64,000 nucleotides of DNA from Lucifuga dentata (GCA_014773175.1 VXCM01001423.1:62001-126000), one strand, 5' to 3'. Positions 49,296-61,589 are shown, numbered from the stretch's first letter. A program made the numbers and translations. The notes: generated by a model not told the origin, from the letters alone.

Positions 49296-50313
49296 ACTGT
49301 ACTTTATCAACCAGTGAGTCTCAACTCCACAAGATGGTCAATACTTCTCAGTAGCAAGATATAAATACAACAAAGGAAATGTGCCAGTTATTGTGTTTGA
49401 TACTACACTATATAGATAAAACAAAAACATATGAATTGCAAACTGTCATGCAGATCCAAGCTTTTTATTGTATCTCTGTTTGAACAGGTGTACAGCACTG
49501 AATCATCTGACAAAGCTTTTCAACACTCCCCAGCTCCCAGCACCATGAAACAACCTCTAAGCCAATATACGAGTCCCTCCGTGCATGCCTTAAAGATGCT
49601 GCACATAACTCAGGCTTTATAACCTCATGTCTTAATTTCATTTTATCTCTGTTTTTATTTTTTCCTGTCTGTTTTGCATGCATTTGTTGTCTTTGTTTTG
49701 AAAGTTGCAGTATAGAGAATGAGCTTATTATTATTCCTAATATATGTGTGATTCTTATTACTTGTCTCAGCGAGAACAATGTTGTTGCTAAGTTTTATTA
49801 CTGACTGTGTGAATATGTGTGTGTTTGCAAAACAAAAATTCCAACACCGATATCCTGAGTGCATTATTCACCACTTAAACAAAACCCTGACTACAGCAGG
49901 ACATTTACAACGATCTTAATGGAAGGTATTGATTTCAAAATCTATAGCAGTATACATTTTGCAATTATTGTGTACCAAACCAAAGACTGTCTCTCCTCCT
50001 CAGTCTCTAACAGTTTGTAGTCAAAAACAATTTAATCGACCTGATGGAAAAGTTTTTTTTCCTGCCATCTGCACCTGCACCTCCTTTTATGCCTGCTTCA
50101 GTGGTAGACCCCATCCTGTGTCTGGAGTAGGAAAGCCAGAAAAAAAAAAAGAAAAAAGTACCGGAACATAAACCAGAGGTTTGCATAATTTAGGGCAGAG
50201 TTGACAGAAAATCTATAGTCATTTTGGGCTTTGGCAGTGCCAAGCAGGGTTGTATTGATTGTGTGTGTGAGATTGTGTATGTATGTGCAAATGTATGTTG
50301 GTGGATTTATGGT

Positions 50314-50321
<8 letters not shown>

Positions 50322-50371
<50 letters not shown>

Positions 50372-50418
50372 NAGAGCTACTTGACAGCCACCTACAGACA
50401 CTTCAGTCCCCCCACCAA

Positions 50419-50458
<40 letters not shown>

Positions 50459-50500
50459 ATACATACAGTATATATATATATAGATATATATATATGTATA
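50322..50500. repeat. (GA)n, N, then inverted (TC)n and AT-rich repeat
   Basis: GA at 50322-50371, N at 50372, then TC at 50422-50454 and an ATAT-rich run to about 50500. The GA and TC blocks are mutually complementary across 50 nt. Confidence 0.9.
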
Positions 50501-50585
50501 TCTCACCACCACCTACAATCTTTATCAATCTTCTGTCTTTAACTCCTAACCCCCCACCCCAAATTTCCCAAAACCTAGCATTGGA

Positions 50586-50767
50586 GCACCTTCCAGATTG
50601 CAGCTGGTTTCAGTTCATTCTAGCACGCTGTAAAAGTCAACTTGTAGAGTCTTGAAACTTGCTTGAAATAGCAAATCCATCGGAGCAAACAAAATGCCTA
50701 TTACTTTTTCTTGTTGAAGTTACTTAATTTTACAGACCCACCATGGAGCTATACGGAAGAAAATGTA
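50586..50767. mobile_element. MITE copy 3, left fragment
   Basis: Matches the interior of the TTAA MITE in the copy-2 orientation (CCTTCCAGAT, GTTTCAGTTCATTCT, CTTGAAAC). It lacks the terminal inverted repeat. It is interrupted at the TA at 50766-50767 by another element and resumes at 51542. Confidence 0.7.
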
Positions 50768-51541
50768 CTGCATATACTCAAGTATAAGCCAAGTTTTTAT
50801 TACCAAATTTTGCAAAGCAAATTGGGGGGTCGGCTTATACACGAGAAATTTAAATTTGCTCCCAGAGAATGACATCATTTCCAGGGGTGAAAATACTACC
50901 CATTACCAACTACCCATGGAAAAAAGTTTAAATCATACCTTAGAATGAGGTATTTCCTGACAAAACAGCACAGCACTAATCCAGCACATTTTGCAGTGGC
51001 CATTTACGGCAGCCAGTAAGCACTGTTGTGATTGGTCAAAGACAAAAGAATGGGCCAATCAGAGACAACCTTATAAAAGTGCTGTTTCATATACTGGTAT
51101 GGTAACGTTACTTGGTAGTCTTGTTCAACATCGTGTTTTGTGCTTTATTAGCAAGAAGCTTGAGATAAGATACAACACACAATGGAAACTACCAGACTCG
51201 TCAACGATGAGGACACACATTACACAGAGCAGGACTAGAATGCAATTTGGCAATTCAGACGAGGAAGAGGAAACTGGAAAAGTTAATGTCAGCTAATATC
51301 AGTTATGGTCATCAGTTGCTGAAACAAGTATCATGTTTATCGGTACATGGATTATTTTCAGAAAATCACAGGAATACTATGACAATACCCAGAAAAACAG
51401 GCAATTTGCTAAACAAATAAATTGATGGAATAACATCAGGGGGTCAGCTTATATACGGGTTTCTATAAAAATCTAAATTTACAGGTCAAAATCAGGGGGT
51501 CAGCTTATACACGAGATCAGCTTATACTCGAGTATGTATGG
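50768..51541. mobile_element. TA-flanked inverted-repeat transposon nested in MITE copy 3
   Basis: A 774-bp element flanked by TA on both sides, exactly at a point where the host MITE sequence is otherwise continuous. Ends are inverted: ATACTCAAGTATAAGC at the left and, reversed, ATACTCGAGTATAAGC at the right. Near the ends are further copies of GGGGGTC(G/A)GCTTATA. No transposase is visible; a 101-residue frame (50991-51296) has no recognised domain. TA duplication suggests the Tc1/mariner/pogo group. Confidence 0.78.
51031..51078 (+). promoter_or_regulatory. Promoter-like cluster inside the nested transposon
   Basis: ATTGG at 51031-51035, GGCCAATCAG around 51053-51062, and TATAAAA at 51072-51078 are spaced like CCAAT and TATA boxes. 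An ATG (51209) and an acidic DEEEE-containing frame follow. It may be the relic of an autonomous element's promoter. Confidence 0.35.
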
Positions 51542-51600
51542 TATGCCTCTACCAGGGAGTAGTCCCAGAAGAAGACTGCTTTTACAGAGAAATTAAAACA
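51542..51600. mobile_element. MITE copy 3, right fragment
   Basis: Continues the same MITE after the nested insertion: TATGCCTCTACCAGGG and TAGTCCCAGAAGAAGA correspond to TATGTCTCCACTGGGG and TAGTCCCAAAAGAAGA in the other copies. Confidence 0.65.
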
Positions 51601-51621
51601 ACCATGCCAACTACAATGGCT

Positions 51622-51656
51622 AACGTGATGACAAATAAATAACGTGATGACAAATA
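51622..51656. repeat. 18-bp tandem duplication
   Basis: AACGTGATGACAAATAA occurs twice at an 18-bp period just beyond the MITE fragment. Confidence 0.8.
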
Positions 51657-52282
51657 ATTGCCTAATTATACATTCAGCATACTGGCAACATCTTTATCAT
51701 TCTGCTCCAGTCGTGTTTCTGGCCATCTGATGAAAAGTCCAATATTCACTGTCTTTTTAACTCTGCTTTGGTTTGTGCACCTGATATAGAGTATCTTAAT
51801 AGTAGAACAATGAGCTAAAAGAGGCTAAAAGCTATGCAGAGTTGGGTAATCATTCTCTGTGGCTTTGTTACTAGAAGCAATCCTTTCACATTACACACAG
51901 TCAATTGATCAGCCACTCAATGGTAATAATGTAATGCGGCAATATTTCTCACAGGGTGATGAACTAGATCACAAGACTCTTGTGGTTTGTGAAGCTAAAG
52001 TAGGTTAAAGGTTTGAGTCGAGCTAAGTAGGTACTGGGAAGTGAGGAAACTGTAAGATGAACGCATGACACCGTGAACAGTTAGATAGCTGCAGGGGACA
52101 GAGGGTGGGAGAAAGACAGACTTTGCACTGAGAGTTTGAAAGTGATATGGCCAGGAGTTGGAGAGAGAGTTAAAGAGAAGGAGAATATGAAAGAAGGTTC
52201 GCTTTTGGTGAAAGAAAGAAGGGATATGGAGGTGAAAGAACAAGCCTGTGGGCTCTGAAGAAATTAAACTGGACCACTGCCA

Positions 52283-52291
52283 GGAGGGAGG

Positions 52292-52337
<46 letters not shown>

Positions 52338-52345
52338 GAGAGAGA
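52283..52345. repeat. (GGGA)n-(GA)n compound
   Basis: Four GGGA-like units then about 48 nt of GA with one C. Confidence 0.93.
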
Positions 52346-52531
52346 AAGAAATGGGCTGCCTGGGAAATGGCCTTCATCTCTCCCATACATGGGGTGTAAA
52401 TCTGTCCCCTGCACCTCCAACTGATGCACACACACATACTAACACTCACACACATGATTTAAATAGCTCTCCTACTCCTCTAAATGCTCCCCTAACTCAG
52501 TTCAGGGGACAGAGTGACAGACAGAGAGGAG

Positions 52532-52562
52532 ACACGCACACAGACACACACACACACACACA

Positions 52563-52610
<48 letters not shown>
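52532..52610. repeat. (CA)n microsatellite, longest in the window
   Basis: About 79 nt of CA with three G interruptions. Confidence 0.95.
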
Positions 52611-52611
<1 letters not shown>

Positions 52612-52989
52612 CTAAAGAGCCCATAAAAAGACAGACAAAGTCATAATCTATATCCCTTGTTACTGCACTATATTTTCAACTCTGTTGCTCTTTTAAGGTC
52701 ATTTTACTCTTGATACCAGAGTGTAATCAGTAATCATTCTCCTTGTAACACACCATTTTTCTTTTCTTTCTATTCTCTTTTTCCACTTCATGTCTTGATG
52801 AGTCTCCTGATGTGAAGTGCTGGCAACAGATTCCTGATCATCAGTCCATCTCCACCTCCCTCCAACACCGCTGAACACTGGCCAGCTGTGTTTGTTTTCC
52901 TCATGAACTCAATTAAGTCTCCAGCATGCTACACACACACACACGTTTGGATGGAATATATATACACACACACATATGCATTTTTAACA

Positions 52990-53425
52990 TAAATATATCC
53001 TGATAAATCTAAGTGAGATAAAGGGTCCCATGTTTTCATCCTTGCTACATCGACAGCTTCATCCATTTTTAAAAAATAACTTTTTGCGTGGGCTGTTGCT
53101 GTCCGTGTTCTAGTTGCACGCACCCACAACTTCCTACACAAAATAACTTCATTAACGAGAGCAAGTGGATCTGAGAAGACAATTCAGGGTGACATTTTCA
53201 ACTTGTGGGTGGATTTTAGCTCACAAATGTGCCCCAGCTGTATGAATTGTATTTACACCTGGCTAGTTGTGAGACAGATCAGACAACAACATCTGAGGCC
53301 TGGCTCACATTGTGATCAGATCTACCAGGCTGCATATGGATGTGGTCGACTTTCAGCAGAATCATATTGTGATATATGTTCATATTGTGTTAAAGTCTGC
53401 TGCTCAGATTAATGATATCATACAT
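52990..53425 (+). mobile_element. Unclassified dispersed repeat, copy B
   Basis: Plus-strand partner of 14395-14905 (reverse orientation there). Aligned blocks: AATAACTTTTTGCGTGGGCT, CAAAATAACTTCATTAACG, GTGGGTGGATTTTAGCTCAC. No coding capacity. Confidence 0.55.
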
Positions 53426-53655
53426 ATTACTCCACTCTGCTTAAATTATTTATTGCTTGCTCTATTTGGACAATGACCAGGAACAATCCTAATGCTCCCA
53501 AACCCAACAGTGCTCTGACCTTGAAGCTGGGACTTATTCCTGTCGCCTTTGAGCCAAAAAACTGTCGTGGCCTGGCCCTCTACTGATGGTAGCCTAACAA
53601 GTTTAAACACAATTATAGCATCTGCTACACTACATAGCATTTCACACACACACAC

Positions 53656-53782
53656 ACACACATACACTGTACAGAGACTACCAGAGGGCTTGAAGGCAGC
53701 CTCTATCAGTCAAGCCTCNACACACATACACTGTACAGAGACTACCAGAGGGCTTGAAGGCAGCCTCTATCAGTCAAGCCTC
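53656..53782. repeat. 63-bp duplication around N at 53719 (assembly joint)
   Basis: 53656-53718 equals 53720-53782; it begins in a CA repeat. Confidence 0.9.
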
Positions 53783-53885
53783 CCTGGGGTCCTTTGGCCC
53801 AGCCAGCCCGCCAGCGCTATCTCTGCCATCACGCTCTCATCCTCATCACTCTCCTCTGCCACAGGAACACAGAACCTGTCACTAC

Positions 53886-53898
53886 TGTGTGTGTGCGA

Positions 53899-53961
<63 letters not shown>
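53886..53961. repeat. Compound (TG)n-(GA)n
   Basis: TG to about 53913, then GA to 53961. Confidence 0.94.
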
Positions 53962-53965
<4 letters not shown>

Positions 53966-54142
53966 GGGAAGTGATAGCAAAAATTGAGGACAGGTGCTGT
54001 TATCTGTAGCCATTTGTGGCTTTACACTGTGTCTTGTGAATCTGTGTGTGTGTTTGCCAGTGTCCAGGCATTGGCGATGTCATCCCGGAGTGAACCTGCA
54101 GGCAGTGGAGGCTGGCACTCTCTCAGAACTGCACACATTAGC

Positions 54143-54154
54143 GCACACACACAN

Positions 54155-54191
<37 letters not shown>
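54143..54191. repeat. (CA)n with N at 54154
   Basis: CA run broken by one N. Confidence 0.92.
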
Positions 54192-54196
<5 letters not shown>

Positions 54197-55669
54197 AGCA
54201 AAGGGACCTGCACTATTTCTTTCTACAGCAGTCTGTCATATGCAGCCATCTGCACACAAAGACTACTTCTCTCTGCTCCAAAGGTTAGGCTAATGACTGA
54301 CGCTGTCAGAAAGAGACGCTGCAGAGAAAGAGGAAATGGAACAAGGAAAAAAACGCTCAAAACAGAAATTCCCATAACCAAATGCAAAACAATAGAGAAC
54401 AAACACAGAAGCGCATCACTGTTGCTGTATAATGTAGGAATAAATGAGAAAGTAATAACAATATCAATGATGGTTAAAGGAAAGGGGATAGGAGATAGAG
54501 CTAGACAGGAGGGAGAAAGCGTAGTGAACATAGGCCAGTCTGTGGGCAACACCAGGTGTAGAAATTGAGAGGAGTTGCCAGGGGTATGCAAATACACACA
54601 CACACACACGTTTCAGAGGTCCCCGGTTGTCAAGGCAACTGAATAAGCATCTGTGTCTTGTCAGGCCAAAGCAGAGACTGGTCCATCCAAGAGACGAAGG
54701 GAAATATGATTCTGCATGCACTTATTGTGTGTGTGTGTGTAATGTGTGTAATCAGTGTAATGACAGTAGTGCATAACTGAGAGAGTCAGGCGTAAACCTT
54801 TCTTAACACCAGATGTTAGCAGGAGAGAGATGCAACCAATGTTAGAGAGATCTTTTTTTGTACTTTCTATAAGGGCATGCACCCTCTGAGTATATGCAGG
54901 ATATAGGATGTGCATTACTGCTTTCTCCTCTCCTTTCTGCCTGCAGCATTTTTCCTGGGTAGTTAGCACTCCCAGCTCCCCTGGTGGGCCGTAATCAGAG
55001 CTGTAAAGCTAGCTGTTAACATGCCAGAACAAACACACAGTAAAGCAGATCCTTTTACAGCACCGCTCAATAGTACCTGTTCACCATAGCAGAGGAGCAG
55101 AACACCGCTATACTAACGATGCAATGCTGGGTGGAGAGCAATATATATGCAAAGAGCTACAAGTAAATATATGCAACTATAAAGTCTCTTTTATTGGGCA
55201 TTATGGTCAAATGGAGGGATCAGCATTGCTGCTTAATAAGACTGTACAGGCAGTTGTGGAAAGAGTAGTAAAAGAAATGCATGGTTAAGAATACGAGCTC
55301 CCTGGGGGCTTTTTAGTTAGGTTGCTATCCTATTTGGAATTTTATTTTGCATCTGAACAAGTTTTGTGTAAGAGCTATAAAATGTATTCCATTTAATTTG
55401 TGCTGCCTGATGTCCTTGAAGTGTTCAGAGAACCCTGTGAAAGGAAGAGCTGCGCTTTCAAACCAGAAGTGCACACAGCTCATTGAAGAACATGGCTGCC
55501 CTGACTTCATGCCAGGTTTTGAGCCCAAAGTTCAACAAAATTTTGATTCCAAATTCCTCTACAATGCACATCCAAACGGCATTCTGGCACTGACAGGAGA
55601 CACAACGTGATGCTAATTTGATTGCAGGGAAAAATTGACTAATTTTGTGTGATTTCTGAATTCCCAGAG

Positions 55670-55707
55670 TTTTTTTTTTTTTTTTTTTNTTTTTTTTTTT
55701 TTTTTTT
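55670..55707. repeat. Poly-T with N at 55689
   Basis: T runs flank one N. Confidence 0.9.
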
Positions 55708-55838
55708 AACTGTACTCTCTGATCCTATGGGTTTTGTCCAAAAAACTTAAGGGAATCTCAGCTGATCCTCTCCCCAAATGTGTCACACGGCAAACCAAAG
55801 AAAGCACCATTTGTCCTGTATGTGGGTTGTATTTGTTG

Positions 55839-55876
55839 GCTCAAACCTGCAAAATCACTGGTGGGGTCCTTTAAAG
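55839..55876. mobile_element. Decayed TIR of the TTAA MITE family
   Basis: GGCTCAAACCTGCAAAATC followed by GGTGGGGTCCTTTAAA resembles the right end of copies 1 and 2 (GGCTCAAACATGCAAAA, GGTATGGTCCTTTAA). The rest of the element to the left is not clearly aligned. Confidence 0.5.
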
Positions 55877-56180
55877 GTGCTATAAGTAGAGTGATAATTA
55901 TCGTTTGATTTATGTTTCTATACAGATGCAGTTTAACCATCAACACTGTAAAACTACAAACAAGACCAATTAAACAGACATACACATCCACATAAAACCT
56001 GTGAAATGGTCATGATAAAACAAACTCCCTTTTCTCACACACATGTACATAGACAATGATAGCCAGGGCTGAGCTGTGAATTAGGGCTGAAACTGTCCAT
56101 TAGCAGCGGTCCATCCTTGTTTCAGACTTAATGAAGTAGAAAGCTAGAAGAAAGAAAAAGCCTGTAGAACTAATTAATGA

Positions 56181-56183
56181 GAA

Positions 56184-56222
<39 letters not shown>
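56181..56222. repeat. (GA)n microsatellite
   Basis: 42 nt, mostly pure GA. Confidence 0.94.
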
Positions 56223-56225
<3 letters not shown>

Positions 56226-59200
56226 CAGGGATGAAGACAAAAGGAGAGAATGGGGCCTGAAAATAGCAGTGAACCAGAAGAGAAGTAATGAATAACTAGA
56301 AGTGATGAAGAAAGAAGAGAAGAACAGAGATGCAGAGGAGTAACTGTGCTCAGTTTTTAATTGAGCCATGTAAACTTGTGATGTGAAAAGCATTTACCCC
56401 TCTGTCTCCTGTCTGCTTAATTATCTTGCCCTCTACTAAACTGTCTCTCTCACCTCTTTTTAAACCATCACTCCATCTCCTCTGAAAGTCCTTTGAAGAA
56501 TCTTTATGTCTATGACCGTAGTTTAACAATCTGGAAAGCCTGGCTACTTCTCTTCAGCTCAGCGGGAAATGATTAAAGTCACGGTCCACTTAGCTGCTGG
56601 TCACCCTCAGCCCTGTCTGCCTCAGGTTGAACCACCCACCTGTGCCCGGCCTCACAGACACACGTACACTCATCTACCAATGAAATCAGTCACCCATGCG
56701 GGGCCATGCAGAGATCGCCAGGCATTAGCAGTGGCTAAAGCTTGGCTATGCTCTAAAAAGCAGCAGCAGGCATGGCACGGCAAGCTGACCAGGCAGGCAG
56801 GCAGTCGGCGTGGGTGTTCATTAAAACACCCAGAACCATTCGCAGGGAGAAACAGAGCCATAAAAGCAATTAATCTGCCCATAAACAAGCCATTCCGCCT
56901 GCCCAACACACTCCCAAACACACAAGCATGCCAGAGGGAGCAGGGAGGAGAGGAAGGGGACCATGCTTCTTCCTCTAGGCTCTTTCTCATTATCTCTCTC
57001 TATTAGAATCTGTTTCTCTGAACTGCTTAGATAAATCCAAAGAGCTTAAGGTTTTTAATCTAAAAAGAGCTGCTATCTAAATCCTGCAGCGATAAGTTGT
57101 ACAGATAGCTCTTGACAGAAGGTGAGTAAAAAGTCCTACATCACACTCCTTATAGATCAGCAGATGGAGCTTAGATGAAGAACACGACCCACATGGCTTA
57201 GTGAAGCAGTCAGTGCAGTCACATCACAGTATGTGCACTTTTTCTTTGCAACAATCAGTATTTCAGATAAATGGATGCATGCAATTTGCTTTATTTCCTT
57301 TCATTCCTGCACGTAAACACAAATAGATGCACCAATACTGCTTTTATCACCATCAGCATGAATTCCAAGTACCTCAATAATTGGAAACAGTTTAAATTAG
57401 TCATCCAATTCAGCCAGCCAATTTCTGTAGTATTCAGTACAATGAAATAAAACTGCATGCATGTGTGTTTGGTTTATTCATAAAGTAGGCTGTCTTAAGC
57501 ATAAACATAATACATTCATAAGGCATGATGCTGGAGGCTACATCACATTATCAATATAACAGCCTGTTTTTTTCAAAAATAATTTTCACCAATTACAAAG
57601 AATCATAAACTGTAGACATTTTTTCTCATAACAGAAGATGTTCATTATCCCAAAGTGCAATAAAAGTAGAGGTTGTAATATCTAAAACAGTTGAGTATGA
57701 GTACTAAGGAGCTGTGTGAGCTGTTTCATTCAATTCACTTTTGCAACTGTTCAAAATTCTATCAGACAACCCATGCTGATAAGTAGGTGAGCAAATGTGT
57801 ATGTGTGAATCTTTCGTGTGTTTTTTGTTGGTGGTTCTATAGATGATGAGAGATGAGTTGCATGCTTTCACCCTCCTGAGCAATAATAGGCATGTTGTGA
57901 TTGCCTGAGCTAAAAATAGAAGGCTGCTAGTTGCTTTATAAGTGGGATTGTCTCTCTCTGTTATCCGACCCTACGGCTATACTGCATGTACATTTAGCAC
58001 GACAAGACATGCACATACATGCGCACATCCAGAAACAGACAGCTAGGAAGATTAGAAATTCATAGAGGGCATCTGGATAACAGAGACAGAAACAGAAAAG
58101 TGAAGGATAAACTGGCTCAAAACTAAAAAGTTCTAGATGGACTGTAAATTACTTTTCCCCTCCACCCAGGGTCAAGTCTATGTTTGGAGAGGAAGTCGGA
58201 ACTCCCGTTCTTCTACTTTTCAAACGTCCAATTATCTTTTCTCCTTCTCCTCTCCTTCAGAGATTCTGTCATTTGCTCACTTTCTCGATGACACGTTGTC
58301 CTTCTCCCCATTATTTCAGAAAATCGTGACATTCTTGACTGTTTTGTAACCCTGAGCGTCTACAATTCATGCCAGCATGTCACATATAGTATGTCTGCCC
58401 TGCAGGATTTACAAACCCACTAATATACCAGGAAATGGACAATTGTAGATACAGTACATAACAATGCATCATTAAGGTACAAACAGGTAAGCTAGATGAG
58501 AGATAAGGTATGCAGAAACAGCTTACTATAATACCCCATGTAAGATATTTTCCTTTGGGCAGAGGAAAATATGCATGTTGTCATTCCTTTTGTAAGCCAT
58601 CTTCTTTTTCTCTGCCTCAATGACAGGCCAGGGAATTGTAATATTAAACAAACACATTTTTCTTCTCCAGTATGAGTCCCCTAATTTTATATTTTTCTCT
58701 CTTTTCGTCTCTTCTCCTCCTGAGTGACCACAACCCAGAGCAAATCATGTGGAAAATGAAAACTAGCTGAATATTCTTTGGGAGCTCAGGGTGAGTTGTG
58801 TGCTCTCTGAGCACTATTTCACCTGTGTTTTAACAGCTCCGCACTGAACTACTGCGTGAGTTGTCTTTGCTGCTGAAATCATATCGGGAGAATGGTGCTG
58901 AAATTAGTTCTGGGGATATATATATAAAAGAGCACATGCTCACACACACACACACACACACACATGCATGTTTAATTAATGTCCAACCGTAGGGGACTCA
59001 GGTAAAGAATAAGTCATGTTTAGCACACCTGTCTCCGTAGCAGGAGTTATGGTAGAAGTAAAGCAGAAAGCTGGGCGGTTTGCCATCAGAGCATCAACTG
59101 GAGCTCATAAAACTCAGAGGAGACAAGCTGGAGTCTAACCTGCTTACATGATGACTCTTTGGGACAGATGCAATGAATAAATCAGTAGATTCACCACCCT

Positions 59201-59519
59201 CAAGCAAACATACCACATTAATACAAACTCAAACGCGCCTGCGTAAACACAGACACATAATGTATGCAACCCTCTTTGAAAACACACGCACTACAAATAC
59301 CTCAATGCAGCATGCAATGCAACACCACAACATCTTTTCAAGGGTATGTGTGTGTGTGTATTCATCAAACTGTATCCACCTGAGACCTTGAGTGACAGGT
59401 ACATGGATAACTGTCAACGCTACACAGTTAATGAATATTCACGTTGTTATTCTCACTACATTATTCAGGCATCACACACACACACAAATTTCCATTTCTG
59501 CTGCTTTGAACTACATGTC

Positions 59520-59950
59520 CATCCATTTTCTAAACCCGTTTGTCCAGTTGAGGGTCACGGGGGGGCTGGAGCCTATCCCAGCGGTCATAGGGCGAGAGGG
59601 NCCGTTTGTCCAGTTGAGGGTCACGGGGGGGCTGGAGCCTATCCCAGCGGTCATAGGGCGAGAGTGGGGTACATCCTGAACAGATCGCCAGTCTATTGCA
59701 GGGCTGACACAGAGACAGACAAAACATTCATGCTCTCATTCACACTACGGGCAATTTAGAGTTCCCAATTCACCTGACATGCATGTCTTTGGAGGTGGGA
59801 GGAAGCCGGAGCACCCGGAGGGAACCCACGTGGACATGGGGAGAACATGCAAACTCCACACAGAAAGGACCTGCCCTGGCTAGGAATTGAACCCAGGACC
59901 TTCTTGCTGTGAGGCAACAGCACTAACCACTGCAACACCGTGCTGTCCTT
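59520..59950 (+). mobile_element. L2-like LINE 3' end, long fragment
   Basis: Starts TCCATCCATTTTCTAAACC, continues GGGTCACGGGGGG, CTGGAGCCTATCCCAGC, GGGCAATTTAGAG, GCATGTCTTTGGAGG, GGGAGAACATGCAAACTCC and CTTGCTGTGAGGC, a very common repeat in fish genomes (L2/Maui-type, from memory). An N joint at 59601 duplicates about 63 bases inside it. Confidence 0.75.
59536..59664. repeat. 63-bp duplication around N at 59601 (assembly joint)
   Basis: 59536-59598 equals 59602-59664; two further bases (GG against TG) precede the N, so one read-end error is likely. Confidence 0.88.
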
Positions 59951-60014
59951 GATGTATGACAGCATATTAGGAAAATAGAAAATTAATGAGATGGGGAGCG
60001 GGGCTAATATTCAA

Positions 60015-60622
60015 AAAAGTCATACATTTGCGACAAAAGCTCACAAATTTGCGAGAAAAAACTCTTAACTATTTTTTTTGTAAGGTAGAATGTGTCAAGT
60101 TGAACATCAGTCATCTCCACACAACACACACTGTTGAATTTGAGTGTCACATGTTAGTTAGTTGCTGCTCTCTTCAAAGATTTACGTCTAGAGGATCATT
60201 TTAATTTATTATCTGTCTTACTGTGTCCTGCTGAACCACAAATCCCATGTGAATCACCCACAAACATAACCAGCAACATCCCTGCAACTACCCACTGATG
60301 ATGATGATGATGATGATGATGCACAAATTAGTGTGGTGTATTTTTAATAAACCCAGTTCAGGGTGATGTCTCTTNTGATGATGATGATGCACAAATTAGT
60401 GTGGTGTATTTTTAATAAACCCAGTTCAGGGTGATGTCTCTTCAAAGTCCATACGCTTATGATAATTGGATGATTTTGTCTTAATGTGGTTCCCCTTTTC
60501 TCAGTATTTTTCTTATTTTAAGCTAAGAAATTCAGATTTCTTTTCCTACCAAATTTGGGGTTCTCTTGAAAATTTGTGAGTTTTTCCTATTAAATTTGTG
60601 AGTTTTTTTTTTTTTTTTTTTN
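60015..60622. mobile_element. Possible inverted-repeat element
   Basis: GCTCACAAATTTGCGAGAAA near 60040 is roughly complementary to AAATTTGTGAGTTTTTCC and AAATTTGTGAGTTTTT near 60573-60610. Interior is non-coding, with an ATG repeat and an N joint at 60375. Confidence 0.4.
60308..60442. repeat. 67-bp duplication around N at 60375 (assembly joint)
   Basis: 60308-60374 equals 60376-60442; it begins in an ATG repeat. Confidence 0.9.
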
Positions 60623-61589
60623 AGAAAATTACTCACCCCTCACCTCCATCTCTCTCTCTCTCTCTATCTATCTCTCTTTCTTTTCATCTGTTATGCCCCT
60701 AATAGTTCCATACCATCGTATAGATGTCTAGCTGTCAGGTTGCAAGCTAACAACACGGAGAGAAATGCAACCCACTGGGGTGACCTTGACTTTGCACACA
60801 CAAACACACACACAGATACACAAAACTTAACTCACAGTTACCACAGAAGTTCCCATTATTCTTTTTTCAATGTTTGTCTGTTTGCTGCTTTATCATCTAT
60901 ACATGTGTGCCTGTCAGTAGTCTATCTCTATCAGTCTGTCTTCCTCTCTCTTCTCACCTATTTCCAATAAGAAGAAGAAATGTCAGCATAAATCATGCTT
61001 TAACGTGTGTGGGAGCCATACTGTACACGCATGTGTGCATGCATGTATGTGCTTTAATGTAAAACTCTGGATAGAGGTAGAAAAGGCAGTCACTTCCTCC
61101 CATCACTGAATAAAACATCCCATTTAGAGCCAACAGCCTTGCAGCATAAATCAGAATTCCACTTCCGCTGGGACACTATACAGAGAGAGCTAGAATGGAC
61201 GTATAAGAGAGAGAGAGAGGGGATGAAGGTGATAATAAGAGTGATGGTAAATTGTAAAAGATAGTGAGAGATGTCTGGATGGAGCAAAGTGAAAAGAAGT
61301 TAAGAGGAGAAGTCAAACCTGGTGAGCCACATAATGGTTACCTATTAAAATATATACCCATATGATGTAGCAGATGCATGGAAAAGTGAAAAGTGATAAA
61401 AGATATAACTGAATAAATGACAAATTCATCTGTGCATCCATTATCTTGAAATAAGTGCTGGACATGTGAATATACTCTTAACATACTGTAACTTGGGTTT
61501 TCATTTGGTTGCTTTGACACTGTATTATGCATAAAAAAATGGAAAACATTACATGTTAGGCAAAGAATGATATGTCAAGAAATAGTCTT

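Larger units (their letters stand above)
46738..50585 (-). other. 5' intron sequence, first part
   Basis: Presumed intron upstream of the 46676-46737 exon. It holds simple repeats, a poly-A/poly-T pair with an N (49276), and the candidate microexon at 48918-48932. The minus-strand open frame at 46811-47089 has no codon pattern or recognised motif that I can defend. No other gene seen. Confidence 0.55.
51660..52985. other. Non-coding, presumed intron
   Basis: Unique sequence with two large microsatellites (GA at 52297-52345, CA at 52532-52610). No gene seen. Confidence 0.5.
53430..59520. other. Non-coding, presumed intron
   Basis: Many microsatellites and N joints. The plus frame at 55347-55610 (87 residues) has ordinary-looking composition but no recognised domain, and I see no good splice sites around it. 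The block at 56815-56900, with AATTAATCTGCC, looks unique and constrained. No gene assigned. Confidence 0.5.

Noticed and set aside
50224..50655. Frames of about 100-143 residues
   Set aside because: Made of GA/CT/AT repeats translated as Arg-Glu or Leu-Ser runs.
53984..54568. 194-residue plus-strand frame
   Set aside because: Crosses a CA repeat and an N; low-complexity peptide without a domain.
55347..55610. 87-residue plus-strand frame with ordinary composition
   Set aside because: No recognised family and no convincing acceptor or donor; left unassigned.
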